From the NCBI RefSeq assembly GCF_000218895.1, contig NC_015703.1:557501-621500 (forward strand): 64,000 nt of DNA, written 5' to 3'. The notes beneath the pieces were generated by a model. That model saw nothing but the letters and a program-made list of their open reading frames with translations. It was not told the DNA's origin and ran no database searches. Position numbers and translations under genes: made by a program. Positions within the stretch are counted from its first letter, which is position 1, and each line of letters starts with the position of its first letter. The DNA is from Runella slithyformis DSM 19594 (lineage in GTDB: Bacteria; Bacteroidota; Bacteroidia; Cytophagales; Spirosomataceae). Positions 57,306 to 64,000 of the stretch are shown here, piece after piece.

Positions 57306-57755
57306 TTAGATAACCCTGTACACCTGAATCAGCACTTTGTCGGGTTTGCGAACACCCGTGGCTACAAAAACCGACCGGGTCAGCCAGACATATTTAGGGT
57401 CAACGGTTTCGAAAATAGGGATGGAGCGAAAATAATATTCGGAAGGATTTACATCTTTCCCTACCGCCAACCGCTGCATCACTTCAGGGGCTCCGTGTCG
57501 AAGTCCCTGATTGATAATTGTTATCAAAGCACCATCATCGGTGACCAATACATAACGGGCATCCAATTCAGCCACGCCGTCGGTACGGATGATTTGCCAG
57601 TCATACCCACCGGGTTGTACTTTCCCTTTGATATTTTTTCCTTCAAACGTTCCGCCGGTTATCGGAATCATTCGGCGGTTTCCCTTGGGCGTATCGCCCA
57701 TGACCTGTATTGCCGACACTTCTACCCGTAACTCAAAAGCAAATTCCAATTCCAT
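57306..57755 (-). CDS. DUF3237 domain protein
   Basis: A 149-residue DUF3237 beta-barrel protein: LRVEVSAIQVMGDTPKGNRRMIPITGG at the start, then GGYDWQIIRTDGVAELDARYVL and YYFRSIPIFETVDPKYVWL. No activity is established for the family; it is frequent beside aromatic-degradation genes. It follows the FAD monooxygenase by 76 bp on the same strand, so it may bind or isomerise the product of that enzyme. There is no signal peptide. Confidence 0.85.
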   Translation of the reverse strand: MELEFAFELRVEVSAIQVMGDTPKGNRRMIPITGGTFEGKNIKGKVQPGGYDWQIIRTDGVAELDARYVLVTDDGALITIINQGLRHGAPEVMQRLAVGKDVNPSEYYFRSIPIFETVDPKYVWLTRSVFVATGVRKPDKVLIQVYRVI

Positions 57756-57831
57756 CGCTTGATTATTTGTATCTCTCTGCTCCTTAGCGTCTTTGCGTGC
57801 ATAAAACTTACGCCGAGGCGCTAAGAAATCA

Positions 57832-59067
57832 TTACCCTTTCTTATTCAAAGTTTGAACATCAAAACCCGCCACTTTCTTGTAATGATCCATGACCTCTTC
57901 CAACTCTGCGTGCGGGATTTCTTCTTCCGAAAAACCATTTGGAAAACGCTCCTCCATCCTATCCATGATTTGGTCGGGACCTTTGGCGCGGTTTTGCAAC
58001 ACGACTTTTGCCGCCGCCGGAACACGCTCCCGGTCGTAGGCTTCCAGAGCTTCCAACGGATTGTTGTATTTCAGCAAACATTCCGTCAGGTAATCAGCGT
58101 CTAAAATCGCCTGCGAAGCACCGTTGGAACCGATAGGGTACATCGGATGAGCCGCATCACCCAACAGGGTTGCCCGACCGAATGTCCAGCGATCCAGTGG
58201 GTTACGGTCCGACATCGGAAACTCATACACCGCTTTGGCCCCGTCGATCATGGCCGGTACATTGAGCCAATCAAACGTCCACTCCTTATAAATATCCACC
58301 AAACGGGCTTTGTCCGCTTCCCGATTCCAGTCGCGAGCGGTGAGTTTGGATTTTCCTTCCCGCAGGTTTCCCACCCAATTGATGAGATAGTCACCGTTTT
58401 CGTCGGGCGTAGGATCAATGGGATAGACCACCATTTTTTGCCCCATATGTCCGATCATGACCATCGTGGTGCCGTTCAGAAAAGGCTTCATGCGGGTCGT
58501 ACCGCGATACAGTACGTTTTCAGAATACACCGGCGGCCCTTCATTGGGGTACAGCTGTTGACGCACCACGGAGTTGATTCCGTCGGCCCCGATCAACACC
58601 TCGCCCGTTTCTGTGTGCATCGGCTCACCCGTTTCTCGGTTTACAAAATGAGCAATGACTTCCTTTTCATTTTGTTCAAACGAACCCAAATGATGGTTGG
58701 CCACGATCGCATCGGCCCCCAACACCCGCTTGGCTTCTTCAAACAAAATCATTTGCAGGGTACCGCGATGCACCGAAAATTGCGGCCATTTATAGCCTGC
58801 AAAACGCCCGCGCGGCTCGGACCAAAAGGGCTGTCCGAATTTGTTAAAATACGCCAGATCGGTAGTTTCAATGGCATTTTGAGCAATGATATCCTGCAAA
58901 CCGAGGTTGGTCAGCACCCGTACAGAATGAGGCAGGGTATTGATGCCCACGCCTAACGGTTTTACTTCCCTGACCGATTCAAATACTTTGACTTCAAAGC
59001 CTGCTTTATGAAGGCACAGCGCCGTGGTGAGCCCTCCGATTCCGCCTCCGATAATGATAATTTTCAT
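57832..59067 (-). CDS. FAD-dependent aromatic monooxygenase
   Basis: A 411-residue class A flavoprotein hydroxylase. GGGIGG is at 7-12, the middle motif GADGINSVVR near 185, and the second FAD site GDAAHPMYPIGSNGASQAI. The HPMYPIGSNGASQA form is typical of the PhzS/salicylate-hydroxylase-like flavin-dependent oxidoreductases. It should hydroxylate or decarboxylatively hydroxylate an aromatic acid before ring cleavage. It stands with DUF3237 downstream and an efflux gene upstream, in a minus-strand series that begins with the CoA-transferase and thiolase of the 3-oxoadipate pathway. Confidence 0.86.
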   Translation of the reverse strand: MKIIIIGGGIGGLTTALCLHKAGFEVKVFESVREVKPLGVGINTLPHSVRVLTNLGLQDIIAQNAIETTDLAYFNKFGQPFWSEPRGRFAGYKWPQFSVHRGTLQMILFEEAKRVLGADAIVANHHLGSFEQNEKEVIAHFVNRETGEPMHTETGEVLIGADGINSVVRQQLYPNEGPPVYSENVLYRGTTRMKPFLNGTTMVMIGHMGQKMVVYPIDPTPDENGDYLINWVGNLREGKSKLTARDWNREADKARLVDIYKEWTFDWLNVPAMIDGAKAVYEFPMSDRNPLDRWTFGRATLLGDAAHPMYPIGSNGASQAILDADYLTECLLKYNNPLEALEAYDRERVPAAAKVVLQNRAKGPDQIMDRMEERFPNGFSEEEIPHAELEEVMDHYKKVAGFDVQTLNKKG

Positions 59068-59247
59068 AGGTTAGCCCCCTGCCCCCCAATGGGGGAAGTT
59101 AATTGAGTTTTTTTTTATCTCTTGAGGAGATTTCATCTTTTTTACATAATAATTTCATGTTCACCGACGACCGTTAACACCTCTGTATTCAGCAGGCAAT
59201 CCGTTAGGTAATTGATTATTAGCAGTTCGCATTTATAAGGTTTAGGA
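59068..59247. repeat. Intergenic gap with C6/G5 hairpin repeat
   Basis: CCCCCCAATGGGGG at 59082-59095 preceded by GCCCCCTG, the third copy of the C-rich hairpin type. The remainder is AT-rich with no gene. Confidence 0.45.
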
Positions 59248-60441
59248 TTATGCAGTTACCGGCTTGCGGTAAGAACCTGCCCATATCGCCAACAGGCCGA
59301 TAAAAGCCACGCCCGTCATCACGATGACCATCGGTTTGGCCGTACCGTCATAAAAATAACTGCATACTGCCGAGGCCACCGCGCCTGCGCCCATCTGAAA
59401 ACTGCCCATAAGCGCCGTAGCCGAGCCTGTATTTTTAGTGAACGGGCGAATAGCCAACGCTATCGCATTGGCTCCGATCATTCCCAAACATAGCGAATAG
59501 AATCCGACCAATGCCACCAATATCGGTATTGAAAGTTGATTTAAGATGACACAGGCCACCAGGGCCACTCCCATAACGGCTTGTACAAGAAGCCCGTACA
59601 AAGCAACCGTTTGACTGGAATAATACTTTAATAACCAGCGGTTTAACTGGCTCCCTACGACAAAAAAAACGGCATTTAGGCCAAAAATCCACCCAAACGT
59701 TTGTTCGCTTACCCCTAAAAGTTCCATGTATACAAAAGGCGCATTGGAAATAAACGTAAAAATCCCCGCCGTATTCATGGCCCCTACAATGGTATAGGCG
59801 AGAAACGAAGGATTGCGAAGGATGGAATAAAAATCAGCCATGACGGCCTGAGGTTTCAGCGAAATACTGCGGTCTTTGCCCTTGGATTCGGAAAGCAGAA
59901 AATACACCAGTAACGTCACAAAAAAGGCAAACCCCGCCAATACCCAGAAGATGGCCCGCCAGCCAAAACTCACGACCACAAACCCTCCCACGGTCGGGGC
60001 GATGATGGGAGCAACGCCCATCACGAGGGTCATGGTCGAGAATACATGCGCCAGGCGATCGGCAGGAAATACGTCTCGGACTATGGCCCGGTTTGCCACC
60101 ATCCCCATGCTACCGCCAATGGCCTGAAAGAAACGCAGCATGATCAGTCCTTCGACCGACGTAACCATGGTGCATCCCACGCTTGCCAGGGTATACACTC
60201 CAAGCATAAGCAAGAGCGGAACTTTTCGACCAAAACGGTCAATCAGCGGGCCATTCAGCAATTGCCCGAGGCAAATCCCCACAAAATAACTACTCATGGA
60301 GTAGGCCACCTGCGCAATAGACACCTTTAAATCAGCCGCAATACTCGGAAAGGCAGCCAAGTACATATCGGTCGAAAACGGCCCGATGCCCTGCAATGCC
60401 CCCAAGAGAAGAATGATGGTACGTTCCTGTTTTTTGGTCAT
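59248..60441 (-). CDS. Multidrug efflux MFS transporter, Bcr/CflA family
   Basis: A 397-residue 12-helix transporter of the Bcr/CflA group. Diagnostic segments are GPFSTDMYLAAFPSIAADL at the start of helix 1, NGPLIDRFGRKVPLL between helices 2 and 3, and RFFQAIGGSMGMVANRAIVRD (motif C region of drug:H+ antiporters). It exports small toxic molecules; in a phenolics locus it may protect against aromatic acids. It is 180 bp upstream of the monooxygenase and 122 bp downstream of the thiolase, on the same strand. Confidence 0.87.
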   Translation of the reverse strand: MTKKQERTIILLLGALQGIGPFSTDMYLAAFPSIAADLKVSIAQVAYSMSSYFVGICLGQLLNGPLIDRFGRKVPLLLMLGVYTLASVGCTMVTSVEGLIMLRFFQAIGGSMGMVANRAIVRDVFPADRLAHVFSTMTLVMGVAPIIAPTVGGFVVVSFGWRAIFWVLAGFAFFVTLLVYFLLSESKGKDRSISLKPQAVMADFYSILRNPSFLAYTIVGAMNTAGIFTFISNAPFVYMELLGVSEQTFGWIFGLNAVFFVVGSQLNRWLLKYYSSQTVALYGLLVQAVMGVALVACVILNQLSIPILVALVGFYSLCLGMIGANAIALAIRPFTKNTGSATALMGSFQMGAGAVASAVCSYFYDGTAKPMVIVMTGVAFIGLLAIWAGSYRKPVTA

Positions 60442-60563
60442 GGATGAGTTCTTCCCAAAACAACGTCGGTTTTATGAGAAAAATACAAATTTCTGCTAAA
60501 TAATCAAGAGTTCATTAGGCGAAATGCCTATTATTATAGGCAAAACAAATCAATTTACGTGCG

Positions 60564-61772
60564 TTACACTCGCTCAATCACTACTGCATAGCCCATTCCC
60601 ACGCCTACACACATGGACGCGAGCGCGTAGCGTTTGTTTTTCCGAATCAATTCATTGACGGCCGCCTGAATAATCCGTGTCCCCGACATGCCTAACGGAT
60701 GGCCTAAGGCAATGGCTCCTCCGTTGGGATTGATTCTGGGGTCATTATCAGCCAAACCTAAATTCCTTGAAACGGCCAGACATTGAGCCGCAAACGCTTC
60801 GTTGAATTCGATCACATCCATATCGTCCAGTGTCAGGCTTGCTTTTTGGAGTGCTTTTTGAGAAGCCGTGACGGGGCCGATGCCCATGATACGAGGCTCC
60901 ACGCCTACTACGCCCGAGCTGACGATACGGGCTTTGGGGGTCAAATTATATTTTTTCACTCCTTCTTCGGAAGCAATGAACATCGCGGCTGCGCCATCGT
61001 TGAGGCCCGAGGCATTTCCTGCCGTCACGGTGCCTCCTTCTTTTTTGAAGGCGGGTTTGAGTTGGGCCAATTTTTCAAGCGTTGTGCCTCCTTTGATAAA
61101 TTCATCATTGGCAAAAACCGTTACAGTTCCTTTTTTGTCAACCAATTCTACGGGAACAATTTCTTCGGCCAATACACCGTTTTGCTGCGCGGCAAAGGCT
61201 TTTTGCTGCGAATGGTACGCAAAAAGGTCTTGGTCTTCGCGGCTGATGCTGTACATTTCGGCCAGGTTTTCGGCCGTTACACCCATGGCATCCGTGCCGT
61301 ACATCTTCTGCATTTTGGGGTTGATAAATCGCCAGCCAAAGCTTGAATCAAACATCTGCGCATCGTTGCCGAACGGCTTGGACGTTTTGGAAATCACCCA
61401 CGGTCCGCGGGTCATGTGCTCCATTCCGCCCGCGATCAGCACATCGCCATCCCCTGCCTTTATCGCTCTGTTGGCATGAATCACCGCCGACATCCCCGAA
61501 GAGCACAGCCGGTTGACGGTTTCGCCCGGAACGGTATGGGGCAGTCCTGCCAGCAACAGTGCCATACGAGCCACGTTGCGGTTGTCTTCTCCCGCTTGGT
61601 TATGACACCCCAAGATCACGTCTTCGATGACATCCGGAGGGATGGAAGGATTGCGTTTGAGGAGTTCGATAATGGGCAGCGCCGCCAAATCATCGGCCCG
61701 AACGGGCGATAAACTTCCGCCGAAATTGCCGATGGGCGTGCGAACGGCATCTATGATGAAGGAGTCTTTCAT
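60564..61772 (-). CDS. pcaF: Beta-ketoadipyl-CoA thiolase (acetyl-CoA acyltransferase)
   Basis: A 402-residue thiolase very close in layout to Pca[21 protein letters not shown] near residue 55, the nucleophilic Cys in [10 protein letters not shown], the His in [14 protein letters not shown] and the second Cys in [10 protein letters not shown]. It splits 3-oxoadipyl-CoA to acetyl-CoA and succinyl-CoA. Its start codon overlaps the ATPase stop codon (ATGA at 61769-61772), and the CoA-transferase lies beyond the ATPase, giving the last two steps of the 3-oxoadipate pathway in one transcriptional unit. General 3-ketoacyl-CoA thiolysis is the alternative. Confidence 0.85.
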   Translation of the reverse strand: MKDSFIIDAVRTPIGNFGGSLSPVRADDLAALPIIELLKRNPSIPPDVIEDVILGCHNQAGEDNRNVARMALLLAGLPHTVPGETVNRLCSSGMSAVIHANRAIKAGDGDVLIAGGMEHMTRGPWVISKTSKPFGNDAQMFDSSFGWRFINPKMQKMYGTDAMGVTAENLAEMYSISREDQDLFAYHSQQKAFAAQQNGVLAEEIVPVELVDKKGTVTVFANDEFIKGGTTLEKLAQLKPAFKKEGGTVTAGNASGLNDGAAAMFIASEEGVKKYNLTPKARIVSSGVVGVEPRIMGIGPVTASQKALQKASLTLDDMDVIEFNEAFAAQCLAVSRNLGLADNDPRINPNGGAIALGHPLGMSGTRIIQAAVNELIRKNKRYALASMCVGVGMGYAVVIERV

Positions 61773-62899
61773 TGAATAAAATCTAAATAGTTTTCTTTGG
61801 TAATTACCTCAAATTTGGCCTCGGGATAGGCTTCGGCAAATGCTTTGGGGACCTTGACGTTCCTATTTCCCCACTTAAATTCATACGCTTCCAATTCTAA
61901 ATTTTTTACTTCAATACAATCTATTTCCTGTTGGTCGTAGGTACGCCAGAAATAAATTTCTTTGTACTTTCTTTCGTATTCATTTTTTTTGAGCCTTTCT
62001 GTCATTAGATAGTTTTCCCACAATTCACCAATATCATTTCGGAGGCTTATTGGATTAAAATTATCAATCAAGGCATTTCTGACACCATTGTCATAAAAAT
62101 ACCAGCGAGATGATTTTGAAACTTCTTTTCTCAAATTTTTACTATATCCTCCAACTCGATACACTACAAATACCTTACTCAATAAATCCAAATATTTTTC
62201 TACCGTGTTTTTGCTCATTCCTAACTGCTTTCCCAATTCTTCGTACGAAATTTCTTTTCCTATTTGAAAAGCAATGAGTTTCAGTAAATTCCTGATTTTA
62301 TTTGAGTTCCGAATCTCATCAAAAGTGAGCAAATCTTTGAAAAGGTAGCTATCCAATATCTCTTTTATGTATCTCTCCTTTTCTATAAAATTTTCTATCT
62401 GAAAAATTTCCGGATAACTCCCGTAAATGAGCCTTTCTTCAAGATTCCGGATGGTTTCCAAATAATTTTCATAATGTTGTAATTCTGTTTGGGCAATGGG
62501 GTATAATCTATGCCAATGTGCTCTGCCGACCAAGGGCTCGCCTACTTTATAACTCAACGCATAGGCCGAAGACCCTGATGCAATAATTTTAAGATGAGGA
62601 AATTCATCCACTATTATTTTCAATTTCAAGCCAATATCCTGAATCATTTGAGCCTCGTCAATGATCAAAATACTGATTCCTGAAGTTAGCCTCTTATAAT
62701 TTTGAAGGCTCCTTTCTGCCAGTAAAGTGTGCGTTGATTCATCATCCCCGTTTAGCCATAGATAGGGTTCATCTATACTTTGAATTATCTTCTTCAACAA
62801 AAAAGTTTTACCAACTCTTCTTGCTCCTACTAAGAGATTAACTTTCCCTGCCACTAACTTCTTTCGGAATTCTTCTTCGATGCGTCTTTGAATGACCAT
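61769..62899 (-). CDS. AAA ATPase with DUF4143 (PD-(D/E)xK-like) C-terminus
   Basis: A 376-residue protein from the ATG at 62899 (MVIQRRIEEEF); the annotated-looking GTG at 62917 lies on the predicted -7 element, so the ATG is preferred. Walker A is GARRVGKT, Walker B ILIIDEAQ, with an arginine-rich SGSSAYALS sensor region. A winged helix (KEISYEELGKQLGMSKNTVEKYLDLL) precedes the DUF4143 end, where EIDCIEV and EAYEFKW give a D-x-E-x-K-like nuclease motif. It is AT-rich relative to the thiolase and transferase genes that it separates, so it looks inserted. Function is unknown. Confidence 0.88.
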   Translation of the reverse strand: MVIQRRIEEEFRKKLVAGKVNLLVGARRVGKTFLLKKIIQSIDEPYLWLNGDDESTHTLLAERSLQNYKRLTSGISILIIDEAQMIQDIGLKLKIIVDEFPHLKIIASGSSAYALSYKVGEPLVGRAHWHRLYPIAQTELQHYENYLETIRNLEERLIYGSYPEIFQIENFIEKERYIKEILDSYLFKDLLTFDEIRNSNKIRNLLKLIAFQIGKEISYEELGKQLGMSKNTVEKYLDLLSKVFVVYRVGGYSKNLRKEVSKSSRWYFYDNGVRNALIDNFNPISLRNDIGELWENYLMTERLKKNEYERKYKEIYFWRTYDQQEIDCIEVKNLELEAYEFKWGNRNVKVPKAFAEAYPEAKFEVITKENYLDFIQ

Positions 62900-62916
62900 A
62901 TTCTCGGTATTTGTCA

Positions 62917-62924
62917 CAAAAATA
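62917..62924 (-). promoter_or_regulatory. -7 element TATTTTTG of the ATPase gene
   Basis: Minus-strand TATTTTTG fits TAnnTTTG and lies directly between the paired palindromes (62926-62989) and the ATG at 62899. It implies a very short leader. Confidence 0.5.
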
Positions 62925-62925
62925 C

Positions 62926-62989
62926 AAATTCCGTCAATACATTGACGCTATTTAGCTAAATTCCGTCAATACGTTGACGCTATTTAGCT
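62926..62989. repeat. Two 32-bp tandem palindromic units upstream of the ATPase gene
   Basis: Units at 62926-62957 and 62958-62989 differ at one base. Each holds a palindrome CGTCAAT-AC-(A/G)TTGACG followed by GCTATTTAGCT. They fill the gap between the CoA-transferase stop and the ATPase promoter. Confidence 0.85.
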
Positions 62990-62993
62990 TTTT

Positions 62994-64000
62994 CTATTTA
63001 ATACCCATTTCAAACGCCGCACTCGTTTTGGCTTTTACTTCTTCCAACGTGGCATTCGGCATGAGTTCGATCAAGGTCAGTTTTCCGTTGGGATAGGCAA
63101 AAACCGCCAGTTCGGTAATGACCATATCCACTACATTAGAAGCCGTAAGCGGAAGAACACAATCAGGAACGATCTTCGATGAGCCGTCAGGGTTGGTGTG
63201 GGTCATGGTAATGATCAATTTCTTCGCGCCTTTGGCCAGGTCCATCGCGCCGCCTACGCCCAAAAGCGGCTTACCGGGCACGGCCCAGTTGGCCAGATTT
63301 GCCGCCTCGTCTACCTCCAAACCGCCCATAATGGCCACGTCGATGTGCTTGCCGCGAATCATGGCGAAGCTGTCAGCGCTGTCGAAATAACTGCTGCCGG
63401 GCAAGGCCGTAACGGGGATTTTACCCGCGTTGACGGGATAATCCATCGCGCCGCCACCATCCGTCGGAACGGGACCTACGCCCAACATCCCGTTTTCGGT
63501 GTGGAGAATAATGCCGTGTTGGGGCGTGATCAAATCTGCTACGAGCGTCGGGATACCGATGCCCAGGTTTACGACATCGCCTTTTTTCAATTCGGCCAAT
63601 GCCCGCTTGGCCATATTCATCCGCGATTCATCCACTTTTTTGGAGGAACTCACCGATGCCGACGAGCCTAAGTCTTCAAGGGTAATTTTCGCCTCTACCA
63701 AATAATCCACAAAACAGCCCGGCGTATGAACGTGTTCGGGGGCTATCTCACCCACGGGCACTATCTCTTCCACTTCAACGATCACCAGATCGGCAGCGGT
63801 CGCCATGGCTTTGTTGAAGTTATTTTCGGTCATGCGGTACTGCAAATTTCCTGCGGTATCTGCCCGCCACGCCCGAATAAACGCCACATTTCCCCGCAAT
63901 GCTTTGATAAATACCTGCTCTTCGCCGTCAATGATCTTGGTTTCCCGTCCCTGCGCAATGAGCGTTCCGGCCGACGTGGGCGTATAAAATCCGCCGATAC
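62994..64000 (-). CDS. Fused 3-oxoacid CoA-transferase, subunits A (partial) and B; cut by window end
   Basis: The frame is open to the window edge, so the gene continues upstream beyond 64000; the TTG at 63899 is not the start. The visible part begins in the A subunit ([19 protein letters not shown], then [12 protein letters not shown]) and passes through a linker near [13 protein letters not shown] into a full B subunit. The B subunit has [15 protein letters not shown] and the catalytic Glu in [10 protein letters not shown]. It transfers CoA from succinyl-CoA to 3-oxoadipate or acetoacetate. The PcaF-like thiolase downstream favours 3-oxoadipate. Fused A-B forms are common in some phyla; here both halves lack a stop between them. 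Confidence 0.87.
   Translation of the reverse strand, partial: IGGFYTPTSAGTLIAQGRETKIIDGEEQVFIKALRGNVAFIRAWRADTAGNLQYRMTENNFNKAMATAADLVIVEVEEIVPVGEIAPEHVHTPGCFVDYLVEAKITLEDLGSSASVSSSKKVDESRMNMAKRALAELKKGDVVNLGIGIPTLVADLITPQHGIILHTENGMLGVGPVPTDGGGAMDYPVNAGKIPVTALPGSSYFDSADSFAMIRGKHIDVAIMGGLEVDEAANLANWAVPGKPLLGVGGAMDLAKGAKKLIITMTHTNPDGSSKIVPDCVLPLTASNVVDMVITELAVFAYPNGKLTLIELMPNATLEEVKAKTSAAFEMGIK

Noticed and set aside
62926-62989. Possible mini-CRISPR (two 32-bp direct repeats)
   Set aside because: The units are contiguous with no spacer, there are only two, and no cas genes are in the window; a palindromic operator pair fits better.

Overview
The window looks like a chromosome segment of a Bacteroidota bacterium, most likely order Cytophagales (Runella/Dyadobacter-like). 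Several genes have TTTG-N19-TAnnTTTG promoters and few have Shine-Dalgarno sequences. The gene families are typical of that group: SusD-free sets of secreted esterases, Uma2, GxxExxY, AAA/DUF4143 ATPases, a RAYT transposase and Nudix-type regulators. I see no rRNA, tRNA or CRISPR.

Layout. (1) 0-9.1 kb, minus strand: secreted sugar isomerase, Dabb protein, GH78 rhamnosidase, two secreted esterases and an MFS importer, split by the first copy of a 1,440-bp IS4-type element. (2) 10-18.6 kb, minus strand: an oxidative ring-cleavage set made of cyclase, FAA hydrolase, SDR, HisD-family dehydrogenase, FAD monooxygenase, alpha/beta hydrolase and extradiol-type VOC dioxygenase. It is interrupted by plus-strand guest genes (two Uma2 genes and one antitoxin-like gene). 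(3) 19-41 kb: secreted RraA-like protein, AraC regulator, esterase/SGNH fusion, LacI regulator, GH3 glucosidase, CitMHS transporter with AtuA-like genes, two carboxylesterases, a further esterase, a sugar isomerase, a Nudix regulator, a reductase with a Crp-type regulator, a zinc alcohol dehydrogenase and a Fic protein. (4) 41.6-51.4 kb: second IS copy beside a wrecked aromatic-acid transporter, then an operon with amidohydrolase, secreted hydrolase, MetE-like protein, 3-hydroxyacyl-CoA dehydrogenase, feruloyl-CoA synthase and crotonase. (5) 51.7-64 kb: two AraC regulators, a GMC oxidoreductase with its subunit-3 protein, DUF3237, a second FAD monooxygenase, Bcr/CflA efflux, beta-ketoadipyl-CoA thiolase and a fused CoA-transferase cut by the window end.

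Reading the genes together (inference), this is a locus for plant phenolics. Glycosidases and esterases in the envelope release hydroxycinnamates or flavonoid aglycones. A CoA-dependent side-chain pathway shortens them. Monooxygenases and dioxygenases open rings. A 3-oxoadipate CoA-transferase and thiolase deliver acetyl-CoA and succinyl-CoA.

The most unusual signals are in the repeats. Both IS copies are flanked by direct repeats (25 and 51 bp) that are each an entire palindrome of different sequence, suggesting that the transposase targets and duplicates hairpins. Eight loci of a GAATGACGAAT/ATTCGTCATTC repeat lie at gene ends and inside two coding regions, and supply the stop codon of three genes. 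Three sites have two palindromes spaced 31-32 bp apart, one of them directly upstream of an AAA/DUF4143 ATPase. Several small genes (GxxExxY, four-helix-bundle, RAYT, ATPase) sit at operon junctions bracketed by or carrying inverted repeats, like guest cassettes.
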